From positions 1,590,001 to 1,654,000 of the forward strand of contig NZ_CP047135.1 in assembly GCF_009832905.1 (NCBI RefSeq): a DNA stretch of 64,000 nucleotides, given 5' to 3'. The notes beneath the pieces are model-generated. The model saw only the letters and a list, made by a program, of their open reading frames with translations. It searched no databases and had not been told where the DNA came from. A program made the translations under genes and the position numbers. Source of the stretch: Stenotrophomonas sp. 364 (GTDB lineage: Bacteria > Pseudomonadota > Gammaproteobacteria > Xanthomonadales > Xanthomonadaceae). Position 1 is the first letter of the stretch. Each line of letters opens with the position of its first letter. Positions 35,387-45,300 of the stretch are shown piece by piece.

Positions 35387-35407
35387 CACTTGACGCATCG
35401 TCAAGTG
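35387..35407. terminator. Hairpin after the APH gene
   Basis: CACTTGACG-CAT-CGTCAAGTG, perfect 9-bp arms with a 3-base loop, begins 8 bases after the stop codon. There is no T-tract, so Rho-independent action is uncertain. Confidence 0.5.
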
Positions 35408-35518
35408 CACGGCCCGGCAACGTGACGCACTGCGGGTTCCGTCGCCGTCCGCCGTTGCCCAGACTTTCCCGGTGCCAGCGCAGTTCCGCTGCTGGCGATG
35501 ACATAACCGGGGCCTTTG

Positions 35519-36046
35519 ATGATCAGTATTCCTGTGTCGGACACGTCGCACGCACGCATCCGCCGTTTCTCGCGCTGGCTGTGCGCCATCGGCTATGCCG
35601 TGCTGGCCCTCGGGTTCGCATGGACCGCGCTGAGCGGTCACCGCAACGCCGAGGCCATCCTCAAGGACGCGGTGACCGTGCAGGCACCGGTACAGCTGGA
35701 TCGCATCGACGAGCACCGGCGCAAGGGCCGGGTCAGCCACGAATACCAGTTCCAGTACCAGTTCAACGTCGATGGCGTAGCGCACACCGGCACATTCACC
35801 ACCAGCGAAGACAATGCCGCGCCGTACCTGGAAGAGGGCGCGCAGGTGCACGTGGCATATTCGCGGGCGCAGCCAGCGCGCTTCGACCGGCTCGAGCGGC
35901 TGCAGAGCCAGCAACGCCTCGGTGATGTACTGGGGCGGTTGTCGGTAGGGGTGCTGCTGCTGGGTGTCCTGGTCTTCGTGGTGTACCTGCTGCTGACACG
36001 CAAGCTGTTCGTGCCGCGTGCACCTGCCGCTGCAGCCGCACCTTGA
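35519..36046 (+). CDS. DUF3592 membrane protein
   Basis: 175 residues with two transmembrane segments (about 22-40 and 140-160). Between them is an extracytoplasmic beta-rich domain matching DUF3592 (VSHEYQFQYQFNVDGVAHTGTFTTSED ... GAQVHVAYSRAQPARFDRL). The function of the family is unknown. A TTG directly precedes the ATG at 35519, and the Shine-Dalgarno is weak for both. It lies 80 bp before the HTH gene on the same strand, so it could share a transcript with the next two genes. Confidence 0.75.
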   Translation: MISIPVSDTSHARIRRFSRWLCAIGYAVLALGFAWTALSGHRNAEAILKDAVTVQAPVQLDRIDEHRRKGRVSHEYQFQYQFNVDGVAHTGTFTTSEDNAAPYLEEGAQVHVAYSRAQPARFDRLERLQSQQRLGDVLGRLSVGVLLLGVLVFVVYLLLTRKLFVPRAPAAAAAP

Positions 36047-36126
36047 CCCCGGCCGTTACGCAGGTGGTTGACAGTGCAGGCGGCCACGGTAGGGTGGCCG
36101 CTTCCCCTCCGTTCTGGTCGCTTCCG

Positions 36127-37338
36127 ATGGCTGTTCCCGCATTCGCCGAGCTGCTGTCGCGCCACATGCGTCGCATCCGCGCCAGTGCGGGGGGCGTGGC
36201 CGCCGAGATCGGCATCAGCCGGGAAGCGGTCAACAACTGGCGCTCGGGCGCGTCGCTGCCCAGCCGCCGCCACCGCGACCGGGTGCTGGGCTGCTGCAAC
36301 TACCTGCGCCTGACCGAAGCGGAAAGCAACGCGCTGTTGTGTTCGGCCGGTTTCGAGCCCGAGTTCCCGGTGGAGCCGGCCGTCGCACTGCCCGTGCGCA
36401 ACGCGACGCCGCCCACGGTGCTGCACCTGCTGGACCGCCTGCAGCAGTTGCGGCCTTACCCGGTCTGCCTGCTGCTGACCCAGGCGCACTGGGGACAGCC
36501 GCCCGAACGCGAGGCGATCCTGGCCGAGGCTGTCGCGCGCTATGGCCACGACCGTGTGCTGCACCTGCAGCCGCCGTTCCGGGCAGGGGAGGGCGACGAG
36601 GATTATTTCGCGCGGCTGGCCGAACAATGCGGGCTGGAAGGCGTGACCTCCGATGCCGGCTTTGAAGCGGCGCTGGCGCGCCGACTGCAGCAGCCCGGCA
36701 GCCTGTTCTGCCTGGTGAGCCGCTTCGAGCAGGGCGCAGCCGGGCCGCGCGATGTGCTGGCTGGCATCCTGCGCAGCCTCAGCGAGATGTACAGCGGCAA
36801 GCTGCACCTGTTGATCTGCGGTGGCGCAGCGCTGGCGGACCTGAAGTACCAGGGCGGCGACCTGTCGCTGCTCAACATCGCGGCCAGCGAGCAGTGGCCG
36901 GAGCTGGTCGTGGACGACCTGCAGCGCACTGCGCCCGACGTACCCGACTACCTGCTGGCGCGCGCGCTGCACCTCTCCGGCGGCCATCCACTGCTGGCCC
37001 AGGCCGCGCTCACCTTGTTGACCACGCCCTCGCCAGAGGCAGTGCTGGACGACGAGGCCGTGATCACGACCTTGTCCACCCATCCGCGGTTGTGGGAGGC
37101 GCTGCTGCCGGTGCTGCGTGAGGTCCACGCACGCGCCGCGATCGGCAGCTGGCTGGATCGCGCGCGGCTGGCGCCGGCGCGACCGTACTTGATCGACCCG
37201 CTGCTGCGCCAGCTGTATTGGGACAACCTGCTGGCGGTGCGCGTGCATGCCGACGGCGCGTGGCTGGAATGGCGATGCGACGCCGTGCGGCGCTGCGCAC
37301 GCCACGTCATCGACAGCCTTGCCGAGCTGCCCGCATGA
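36127..37338 (+). CDS. HTH protein with degenerate NTPase-like domain, partner of the pilin-NTPase
   Basis: 403 residues. Residues 1-80 are a helix-turn-helix of XRE type (LLSRHMRRIRASAGGVAAEIGISREAVNNWRSG). Residues 95-300 look like a STAND/AAA-type core: predicted strand-helix alternation, LFCLVSRFEQG in the Walker B position, a HLLICGG strand, and ALHLSGGHPLLAQAAL like a sensor helix. However, the first loop (LLTQAHWGQPPERE) lacks a P-loop. The rest resembles a winged helix. Its stop overlaps the ATG of the membrane NTPase, implying a fixed ratio and a shared complex. An upstream in-frame ATG at 36043 overlaps the DUF3592 gene; 36127 is preferred. Confidence 0.65.
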   Translation: MAVPAFAELLSRHMRRIRASAGGVAAEIGISREAVNNWRSGASLPSRRHRDRVLGCCNYLRLTEAESNALLCSAGFEPEFPVEPAVALPVRNATPPTVLHLLDRLQQLRPYPVCLLLTQAHWGQPPEREAILAEAVARYGHDRVLHLQPPFRAGEGDEDYFARLAEQCGLEGVTSDAGFEAALARRLQQPGSLFCLVSRFEQGAAGPRDVLAGILRSLSEMYSGKLHLLICGGAALADLKYQGGDLSLLNIAASEQWPELVVDDLQRTAPDVPDYLLARALHLSGGHPLLAQAALTLLTTPSPEAVLDDEAVITTLSTHPRLWEALLPVLREVHARAAIGSWLDRARLAPARPYLIDPLLRQLYWDNLLAVRVHADGAWLEWRCDAVRRCARHVIDSLAELPA

Positions 37339-39542
37339 GCGCGGCGGGCGGCATGCTGCTGCGCTGGCGCACCTGGCGGCTGCTGCTGATCGCGGCCGCG
37401 ACGTGGTTCATCGCCAGCCTGTTCGTGGCGCCGATGCTCAATCCCTGGGTGGCGTGGAAGATCACGCACGATGGCCAAAGCATGATGCTGATGCAGCGTG
37501 CCCGCATCGACACGATGTTCCTGCGCGAAGAAGCACAGGGCTATTGGGAGCGCGAAGGCGCATGGCCCACCGCCGTCGCCGTGCCGGGTGTGCATGATCC
37601 GGCCGAAGCGGTCGTGGTGGCCGAGGTGCCCGCACCGTTCGTGCTGCGGCTGCGCTTCACCGCTAAGTTTCCGGCCAGTGCGGGCCTGGCCGGCACCGCG
37701 CTGGACCACACCCTGGATCCTGCCAACGGACACTGGCGTTGCCAGCCGGGCACCCCGGCACCGCCCTCGCGCTGGCTGGCGCCGGACTGCCAGTCCAGCG
37801 CGCCCTGGACCATCATGGAATGGCTCTGCCTACTGCTGGGCATCACCGCGCTGTTGCTGATCGTGCTGGGCCTGATCTGGTTCCGCGCGCGCCCCGCTGT
37901 GGCCAGCATCCTGCATGCCCCGCGGCTATTGTTGCAGCAGCCCTTGCAAGCGCTGCCCGCACTGGACCGCCAGTTGGGCTGGCTGCGGCTGCGCGCGCGC
38001 GTTCTGGCGGACGTGGGCGTGGCCGGTGTGCGCTGGCGCGAAACCTTGCGCCACGTAGAGGCGCCCGCCGACGCCCAGGCTGCGCTGCTGGCCGCACGCA
38101 TCGGCGCGGCGGATGCACCGGCGCAAGGCTGGACACTGCCCGGCTGCGTGCGTGAGTGGCGCCTGCCCGACACGCTGCCATTGGCGCTGGAGCGCCTCTG
38201 GGTGTACCTGCCCGATCCGGAGATGACCGGCGACGCCATCGTGCAGCAGCTGCGCGGCATGCCCAACGGCCAGGACGTGGTGCTGCTGGTCAGTCCGTCG
38301 CTGCAGGCCGAGCCGGCACTGATGGCCTACGCCGACGACCCGGCCAACCTCTGCGCCTGCCTGGACCAGGCGGCGCAGACCCGCTGGCTGCTGCAACCGG
38401 GCGCGGTGGCGTTGCTGGTCGCGCTGCTGGCGCGCCAGCTGAAGGTAACCCGCATATCGCCCTACCAGACCCATGGCGGCATCACCCGCCCGGCGGCGTT
38501 CTTCGGGCGTGAATCGTTGCTGGCGCGCGTGCTCAACCGGGAACCGGGCAACTACCTGCTGGTGGGCGGGCGGCAGCTGGGCAAGACCAGTCTGATGAAG
38601 GCGATCGAGCGACGCTTCGTTGGGCATCCGCACGTGCATTGCCGGTATCTGTCCCTGCGTGACCATCGCCTCGCCGTGCGGCTGGCTGTGGAGCTTGGCT
38701 TGCCCGAAGACACCGGCATCGACGTGCTGGTCGCGGCGATCTCGGCCAGCGCCGAGGGCCGGCGGGTGCTGCTGTTGATCGATGAAACCGACCTGTTCCT
38801 GCGTGATGAGGCCCAGCACGGCTACCCGCAGTTGTCCGCGTTGCGTGCCATCAGTGAAGAGGGGCGCTGCCACTTCATGCTGGCCGGGTTCTGGGATCTC
38901 TACGAAGCGGTGACACTGGATTTCGCCTCGCCACTGCGCAACTTTGGCGAGGTCATTCACGTGGGCGGGCTGGAAGACGAGGCCTGCCATGCGCTGGCCA
39001 CCGAGCCTATGGCGCGGCTGGGCGTGCACTTCGCGGCGCTGGACCTGCCGCGTACGCTGGTGGCGGCCTGCGGTCGCCGCGCCAACCTGGTGGCGATCGT
39101 CTGTCAGCAGCTGCTGTCGCAGCTGGGGCGGGGCGAGCGGGTGATCGATGCCCGCCAGGTGCATGCGGCGCTTGGATCGGAGCCGGTGTTCGATGCGTTG
39201 GCCGGCTGGGCGCGGTTGACCCCCGACCCGATGGCGAACCGGATCGACCGCATCGTGGTGTATCGCCTGGCGTGCGCACAGTTGGGTCCGGGTGCAGAGC
39301 GCGGGGTTGCCCTGGAAGACGTGCTGGCCGACTTCGACGCGGCCGGCGTGGTGGTGGAGGCCGAAACACTGCGGCGCGCGCTGGCGCGGTTGCAGCTGGC
39401 GTATGTGATCCGGCGCGACGACAGCGGTGCGCGTTTCGTGTTCGCGGTGCCGCTGTTTGCCACGCAGTTCCAGCTGGAGGAGGCACGTGCGCTCCAGCAG
39501 CGCGAACTGCAGGCGCTGGCGTCGGTAGCGACGTCCACGTGA
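37335..39542 (+). CDS. Membrane protein joining a pilin-like periplasmic domain to a STAND/AAA-like NTPase
   Basis: 735 residues. Membrane segments at about 16-35 and 161-183 enclose a domain of about 120 residues that ends like a type IV pilin: AGLAGTALDHTLDPANGHW, then Cys136 and Cys152 in a WRC ... LAPDC arrangement matching the pilin disulfide loop. The cytoplasmic part has a P-loop GGRQLGKTS near 410-418, Walker B VLLLIDETDLF near 478-488, LAGFWDLYEAV as sensor strand, and a C-terminal winged-helix region. The gene is translationally coupled to the HTH/pseudo-NTPase. A role as envelope sensor signalling to the HTH protein is inferred; no characterised homologue is recognised. Confidence 0.65.
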   Translation: MSAAGGMLLRWRTWRLLLIAAATWFIASLFVAPMLNPWVAWKITHDGQSMMLMQRARIDTMFLREEAQGYWEREGAWPTAVAVPGVHDPAEAVVVAEVPAPFVLRLRFTAKFPASAGLAGTALDHTLDPANGHWRCQPGTPAPPSRWLAPDCQSSAPWTIMEWLCLLLGITALLLIVLGLIWFRARPAVASILHAPRLLLQQPLQALPALDRQLGWLRLRARVLADVGVAGVRWRETLRHVEAPADAQAALLAARIGAADAPAQGWTLPGCVREWRLPDTLPLALERLWVYLPDPEMTGDAIVQQLRGMPNGQDVVLLVSPSLQAEPALMAYADDPANLCACLDQAAQTRWLLQPGAVALLVALLARQLKVTRISPYQTHGGITRPAAFFGRESLLARVLNREPGNYLLVGGRQLGKTSLMKAIERRFVGHPHVHCRYLSLRDHRLAVRLAVELGLPEDTGIDVLVAAISASAEGRRVLLLIDETDLFLRDEAQHGYPQLSALRAISEEGRCHFMLAGFWDLYEAVTLDFASPLRNFGEVIHVGGLEDEACHALATEPMARLGVHFAALDLPRTLVAACGRRANLVAIVCQQLLSQLGRGERVIDARQVHAALGSEPVFDALAGWARLTPDPMANRIDRIVVYRLACAQLGPGAERGVALEDVLADFDAAGVVVEAETLRRALARLQLAYVIRRDDSGARFVFAVPLFATQFQLEEARALQQRELQALASVATST

Positions 39543-39657
39543 CCGCGCCAGGCGCGGTTGCTTGCCCGCCGTGGCGTGTGCGCGAATGGTGTTCCGCCCG
39601 CGATGGCTTTGTGCAAGACTCATTCCCTGACCCCGGCGTTGCAAGGACGGAAAGCGC

Positions 39658-39957
39658 ATGCAGTTTTTTGCCCTGGATAATTTTGCAGGACTGGTAAACC
39701 AGACGTTCGAGGTGGCACTGGGCGATGTGGGAAACACCTCGTTCGTACTGGTCGAGGCGCGCCCGTTGCAGCCGGGTGAGTCAATGCCCGGGCAGGTGCG
39801 CGCGCCCTTCTCGCTGCTGTTCCGCCACGAAGCGGCGATCGTGTTCCCGCAGAAGACCTATCCGATGCAGCATGCAGCGCTGGGAGAGTTCGGCATCTTC
39901 CTGGTGCCCATCGCGCGTGATCGCACCGGGTTCATCTACCAGGCACTGTTCAACTGA
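39658..39957 (+). CDS. DUF6916 small protein
   Basis: 99 residues without signal peptide. The sequence (FVLVEARPLQPGESMPGQVRAPFSLLFRHE ... YPMQHAALGEFGIFLVPIARD) fits DUF6916, short beta-rich proteins commonly encoded beside MdpB-like tail-collar proteins. The name carries no function. It converges on the GNAT gene with an 8-bp overlap of the 3' ends. Confidence 0.7.
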   Translation: MQFFALDNFAGLVNQTFEVALGDVGNTSFVLVEARPLQPGESMPGQVRAPFSLLFRHEAAIVFPQKTYPMQHAALGEFGIFLVPIARDRTGFIYQALFN

Positions 39958-40504
39958 GTGCCTGGCGCATTGCCAGGCGCAGCGTGTCGCCGCCAACGCT
40001 GGTAAAGCCCAATCGCTGATACAGCCGAAGTGCGCCCGCATTCTCACGCAGCACGCTCAACTCCACGGCGTTGCACGCGCCATCCCGTGCCAGCTGCTGC
40101 ACATGTGCAAGCAGGGCGGTGCCTACGCCCTGTCCACGCACCGCCGACAACAGCAGGATGTCGATGATGTGCAGCGTATCGCGGTCGGCATGCAGGTAGA
40201 GCCGGCCCAGCGGGCTGCCGGCGCGCTCCACGATCAGAAACGCCGCATTGGCGTAATGCCCGATGTAGTGGCGATGTTGCAGGTCGAACTGGCTGTCCAG
40301 AAACGCACGGCGTGCCACGTCCGGCCAGGGCACCGTGGCAAGCTCCGCCGCACGCGACTGGTGGTACAGGTCACGCATGAACGGCATGTCATGTTCCAGG
40401 GCAGCGCGCAGCGTGATGCCATGGGCGTGCAACGGCGACGTCGCCGCCACGGGATGTGGCAGCGACGTCGGGAAGCCCGGCAGTGATGGGTGGCCGGATG
40501 TCAC
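39950..40504 (-). CDS. GNAT-family N-acetyltransferase at the end of the tail-collar operon
   Basis: 184 residues from a GTG that overlaps the upstream stop (GTGA). The acetyl-CoA motif is IIDILLLSAVRGQGVGTALLAHVQQLA, and the family end is LRLYQRLGFTSVG. The first 40 residues are Pro/Ser-rich and may be dispensable. Translational coupling to a tail-collar protein suggests it modifies a member of that gene set rather than a free metabolite. Confidence 0.8.
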   Translation of the reverse strand: MTSGHPSLPGFPTSLPHPVAATSPLHAHGITLRAALEHDMPFMRDLYHQSRAAELATVPWPDVARRAFLDSQFDLQHRHYIGHYANAAFLIVERAGSPLGRLYLHADRDTLHIIDILLLSAVRGQGVGTALLAHVQQLARDGACNAVELSVLRENAGALRLYQRLGFTSVGGDTLRLAMRQALS

Positions 40505-41034
40505 GGACGTTGAGGGAAGATGCCCCTCAGCGCGATGCAGAAGTTCACCGTCAGGTAGGGCTGCCGGTTTTCGTGGGGCAGACTGCCACCGGCCACGCCC
40601 ACCATCGACGGCGCGAAACCTGCGTTGGCCGGCGTGGCGTCGGCAAAGGGCGCTGTGGCGGTGGGAATGGTCACGGCGTCGCCTTGGAGCGGCGTTCCAT
40701 GCAGCTTGGTTGCGTCTCGCTGTGCGTAAATGGTCACCGCATGGCTGTGCCGCGGCATCTCGCTTTCCAGCAGGGTAACGCTGGTAGTGCCAAACACCTC
40801 GCCAAGCGTCCGATCCGAGAGCGCAGGACCCTGGCCCTGTCCGCAGGCGGTGAACCCCTGCAGGTTGGGCAGTGCGAAGGTGGTCCGCCCATCGCCGCCG
40901 TAGTTGGTGCCAAGCAGCGAAAAGAGCGCTGTATTCTGGGAGATGGGCAGCAGTTGGCCGGCGCACAGCGCCCATTGAGCCGGCGCGAAGTCGAAGCCGA
41001 ACATCTGGATTTCGCCGAGAAACTGGTCAGACAT
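40501..41034 (-). CDS. Phage tail-collar / microcystin-dependent (MdpB-like) protein, copy 3
   Basis: 177 residues. Typical collar start DQFLGEIQMFGFDFAPAQWALCAGQLLPISQNTALFSLLGTNYGGDGRTTFALPNLQG, then a His-rich loop (EMPRHSHAV) and a NRQPYLTVNFCIALRGIFP closing motif. Such proteins form trimeric collar or fibre-tip folds and are found both in tails and as MdpB-like non-phage proteins. It is the third of three tandem copies, which are similar at both ends and divergent in the central loop. Confidence 0.85.
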   Translation of the reverse strand: MSDQFLGEIQMFGFDFAPAQWALCAGQLLPISQNTALFSLLGTNYGGDGRTTFALPNLQGFTACGQGQGPALSDRTLGEVFGTTSVTLLESEMPRHSHAVTIYAQRDATKLHGTPLQGDAVTIPTATAPFADATPANAGFAPSMVGVAGGSLPHENRQPYLTVNFCIALRGIFPQRP

Positions 41035-41085
41035 AAGTGGAATTCCCTGTGGATTTGCGGCAGTCCATGGTGGTCGTGCGCGGGC

Positions 41086-41619
41086 TCAACTCTGTGACGG
41101 ATAAATGCCGAACAGGCTGATGCAGTACCGCAGGGTCAGTGTCGGCATGAGGTTGTCGTGGGGCTGGCTGCCGCCGCTGAACGACAGCATGGTTGCTGCC
41201 AGCCCGCGACTGGCCACGCCGTTGATGTCGCTGGTGTACATGGTGTCTCCGCTGATCCCACCCAGGACGGTGCTGGTCGATGGGGCCTGCGCGGAGGCGG
41301 CGGCGTCGGTGGCCACCATGGGGTGGCTATGGGCCGGCAATTGCGTCAGTTGCAGCGTCACGGTTTCGCTGCCTGCCACGCTGCCCAGTGCACGGGGTGT
41401 ACCACCACCGGGCATGGTGCCCTGGTGCAGCGGCACACGGCCTCGCAGGTCGGGTACGGCGAACGTGTTGATGCCGTCCCCGCCGTAGGTGGTGCCGATG
41501 AGGTTGAACAGGACGTCGTACTCGGCAATCGACAGCAGTGCGCCATTGCAGTCCTGCCAGCCGACCGGGGCGAAGGTAAAGGGAAGCAGCCGGATTTCGC
41601 CGACGTAGGGATTGCTCAT
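41086..41619 (-). CDS. Phage tail-collar / MdpB-like protein, copy 2
   Basis: 177 residues with the same layout as its neighbours: YVGEIRLLPFTFAPVGWQDCNGALLSIAEYDVLFNLIGTTYGGDGINTFAVPDLRGRVPLHQG, a LPAHSHPM loop, and LTLRYCISLFGIYPS at the C-terminus. A Cys in the first and last segments is conserved across the three copies. Spacers of 51 and 13 bp to its neighbours suggest one transcript. Confidence 0.85.
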   Translation of the reverse strand: MSNPYVGEIRLLPFTFAPVGWQDCNGALLSIAEYDVLFNLIGTTYGGDGINTFAVPDLRGRVPLHQGTMPGGGTPRALGSVAGSETVTLQLTQLPAHSHPMVATDAAASAQAPSTSTVLGGISGDTMYTSDINGVASRGLAATMLSFSGGSQPHDNLMPTLTLRYCISLFGIYPSQS

Positions 41620-41632
41620 TGCAGGTCTCCGG

Positions 41633-42136
41633 TCAGCCGCGCGAAGGAAAAATGCCCGACAGCAACATGCAGAAATTCAGCACGCTGTAGGGCTGCATGT
41701 TGTCGTGCGCCTGGTTGCCACCACTGCTGGAAACCGTGGCGGGATTCAACGTCACCAGGTGCCCGTTTGCCGGGCCATAAAGTGGACTGCCGGCCTTCGC
41801 GTACAGGTTGTCGACCGGGTTGCGCGCGGTGCCATCGGCGCCGGTGGCGGCGGCAACATGCGTGTGCATGGGTATCTGGGTCTGCTGGAGCGTTACCGTT
41901 TCCACCCCGCCGAGGCTGCCGATCGGATTCTCTGGACTTTGCCCGACCGGAACCCGGCCGCGCATGTCAGGCAATGCGAACGTGGTCTGCCCATTTCCTC
42001 CAAATCTGGTGCCCAGCAGGCTGAACAATGCCTGGTTCTGGTTGATCGGCAGCATCGCGCCATTGCATTGCGCAGTTTGCCTGGGCGGAAACCCAAACGA
42101 GTAAATGACTATCTGGCCAAGAAATGAATCGGACAC
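41633..42136 (-). CDS. Phage tail-collar / MdpB-like protein, copy 1
   Basis: 167 residues from a GTG at 42136 with AGGGGA eight bases upstream; longer frames from upstream ATGs lack such a site. It shows FLGQIVIYSFGFPPRQTAQCNGAMLPINQNQALFSLLGTRFGGNGQTTFALPDMRGRVPVGQ, then the IPMHTHVA loop and VLNFCMLLSGIFPS end. It is the first gene of the minus-strand collar operon and divergent from the giant Ig-repeat autotransporter. Confidence 0.85.
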   Translation of the reverse strand: MSDSFLGQIVIYSFGFPPRQTAQCNGAMLPINQNQALFSLLGTRFGGNGQTTFALPDMRGRVPVGQSPENPIGSLGGVETVTLQQTQIPMHTHVAAATGADGTARNPVDNLYAKAGSPLYGPANGHLVTLNPATVSSSGGNQAHDNMQPYSVLNFCMLLSGIFPSRG

Positions 42137-42242
42137 CGTGAATATCCCCTTTCCTGTACTACTCCCGCTCCTGACCCCGAGCGTGGCTGTACTGTTCATC
42201 AAACAGGACATACTTGACAAGTGCTGCCGCTGGTTACCTACT

Positions 42243-42263
42243 ACGCCCGCCGGGGGGCGTTTT
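42243..42263 (+). terminator. Terminator-like hairpin just upstream of the autotransporter start
   Basis: ACGCCC (42243-42248), a six-base loop, GGGCGT (42255-42260), then TTT. Read on the plus strand it could attenuate transcription entering the autotransporter gene 39 bp downstream. Confidence 0.4.
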
Positions 42264-42301
42264 CGTGGGGAAGTGCGGCCCTGGTTTCAGGGGATAAACT
42301 C

Positions 42302-45300
42302 ATGGCACAGGGAACGTGGGTCCAGCGCGCTGCGCTGGCCGTGGTGAATCAGCTGTCGGCATTCAAACTGCGTCGCGTCATTATATTGACGCCGCTGTGG
42401 ATGGCGTTGCTGTGGTCGGCCAGCGTGCATGCGGCCAATTGCCCGGACATGGTGGTTCCCGATTCGCGTACCAACCCGTCCACCTCGCCCATGGCCTCCG
42501 GCGGCACCATCGTCATCGATGCAAGCCACTGCGACTCCTTCGGCGGCATCGGGGGCAGTGGCCCGGGAGGCAATCCGAACAACTACGCCACCCCCCACGG
42601 CCAGGTGAGCGTGAACCCGCTGACCAACCAGGTCACCTACACGAACAACGGCAGTGGCGCGCCGGTGGACAATTTCACCTTCAAGGATGACAACGGCGAC
42701 ATCATCAATGTCACGGTGAGCATCGGCGCCGCATCGTCGCCGATCACTGTCACGCCGGCCAACGCCCCCAAGCCGGTCATCGGTGCCAGCTACACGCTGT
42801 CCATGGGCAGCAGCGGCGGCACCGCTCCCTACGTCTACACCCTGGGCGCGGCGTCGCTCCCGCCGGGCATCACCTTCAGCAACGGCACCTTCTCTGGTGT
42901 CGCCAGTGGCGGCGGCACCTATTCGGCCACGGTGAATGTCACCGATGCAGCCAGCCTGAGTACCAGCAAGACCTATACATTCGTGGTGGACACCCCGACC
43001 ATCACATTGCAGCCCCCGCCGACGATGACCGTGAACGTGCCTTACAGCCATCAGCTGGTCGGGCAGGGCGGAACGGCGCCGTACACCACATTCGCCCTGG
43101 ACACCGGCAGCCTGCCGCCGGGCATAGCGTTGAGTGCCGCCGGCGTGCTGGCGGGCACTCCCACGGCAGTGGGCAGTTACGCCTCCTCCATCAGCGCCTT
43201 TGACAGCAGCACCGGCACTGGACCATATCGCAACGCAACGAGCTTCACGATGGTGGTCTCGGCGGCCCCGCCGATTGTCATCGCGCCCACGACGTTGCCA
43301 GACGCGGGCGTGGCCACTGCCTATAGCACCGCGCTGACCGCCACCGGCGGCAACAGCGGGCCGTATACCTATGCGGTGACCGCTGGCGCATTGCCCGCAG
43401 GTCTCACGCTGGGCACCACTGGCACCCTGAGCGGCACGCCGACCGCAGGCGGTACCTTCAATTTCACTGTGCGTGCCACCGACAGTGCCAGTAATACGGG
43501 GTCGAGGGCGTACGCGCTGGTCGTGTCCGCACCGACAATTTCAATTGCGCCCACCACCTTGCCCACGCTTACCCGCAACGCCGCCTATAGCCAGACCATT
43601 ACCGCATCGGGTGGCACGGGGACGTACACCTACGCTGTTACTGCTGGCGCGACGCCGGTGGGCATCACGTTGTCCGGGACGGGCGTGCTGTCCGGCACGC
43701 CCACCACCGCAGGTTCCTACGCGTTCACCATCACGGCTACCGACAGCAGTACCGGCAGCGGCCCTTACACCGGCTCGCGTGCCTACAGCGTCACGGTGCT
43801 GCAGGACGCCCCGGTGCTCGGGCCGGCAACGCTGCCCGGTGGCATTGCCGGAGCTGCCTACGCCCAATCCCTCACGGTCACGGGCGGAGCAGGGGCGCCG
43901 TATACGTTTGCGATCGTCGCTGGCTCCTTGCCGAGCGGTCTGGCTTTGAACACCAGCACCGGGCAGATCTCCGGCACGCCCACCGCCGTAGGATCGTTCC
44001 CGGTCACGATGCAGGTCACCGATGCCGGCGCCTTCACCGGCCAGCGGGCGTATACGATCACCATCGCCCCGCCCGTCCTTGCCATCGCACCGTCGAGCGC
44101 GACGCTGAATAGTCCTTACGGGTCGGCCTTCAGCCAGACCTTCAGCGCCAGTGGTGGCACGGGCCCCTATGCCTATTCGGTCAGTGGTGCGTTGCCCAGT
44201 GGCCTTATCTTCACTCCGGCCACCGGCGTGCTGTCCGGCACGCCAACCCAGACGGGTACGTTCCCGATCACGGTCAGCGTGACAGATGCGACAACGGGCG
44301 CAGGCGCGCCGTACACGGCCAGCCGCTCCTATACGCTCAATGTGGCCGCGCCAACCATTGCGATTGCACCGTCGACGCTGCCCGCCGGCGCAGCGGGCTC
44401 CTCCTATTCGCAGACCCTGACCGCCAGCGGTGGCGTGGCGCCGTACACCTTCCAGGTCACTGCGGGCAATCTTCCGGCCGGCGTGTCGCTGTCGGCGTCC
44501 GGGGTGCTGTCGGGCACGCCGACCGCGGCCGGCACGTTCAACGTGACCGTGCAGGCCCGCGATGCCAACCTGCAGGCCGGTCAGCGCGCCTACGCCATCA
44601 TCATCGCTGCGCCCACGCTGAGCCTGTCGCCGACAGGCGGCAGCACCCTGTCGGCTGCCTACGGCGTGGCGTACAGCCAGAGCTTCACCGCCGTGGGTGG
44701 CAACGGGCCCTATGCCTACTCCTTGAGTGGCGCAGTACCCGCGGGTGTGAGCTTCAACAGCAGTACCGGCACGTTGTCCGGTACGCCGGTGCAGACCGGG
44801 AGTTTCCCGCTGACCGTCACCGCCACCGACAGCAGCACAGGCGCCGGTGCGCCGTTCAGTGTCTCGGACAATTACACGCTGGCTGTGGCCGCGCCTACCG
44901 TCGTGATTTCGCCGGCGACGTTGCCTCCGGGTAGTGTTGGGATTGCGTATGCACAGACAGTAACGGCCAGCGGCGGTATAGCGCCGTATACCTTTGCCGT
45001 CACCGCAGGCGCGTTGCCGGCCGGCATGACGTTGTCGTCCGCGGGCGTTGTCAGCGGCACGCCCACGGCGGGCGGCTCGTTCAACTGGACCGTCACGGCC
45101 ACCGACGCCGGCAGCATGACGGGCGCGCGCGCCTACACCATGACGATCAGTGCACCCACCATCGGCATCACGCCAACGACGCTGCCCAACCCCACCCAGG
45201 GCGCGGCCTACAGCGCGGCGCTGAGTGCCAGTGGCGGCACGGCACCGTATACCTTCAGCGTCGTCGCGGGTGCATTGCCCGTTGGCATGACCCTCAACAG

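Noticed and set aside
39950..42136. Collar genes as part of a prophage
   Set aside because: No capsid, terminase, portal, lysis or integrase genes are nearby and composition is host-like, so a prophage is not supported.
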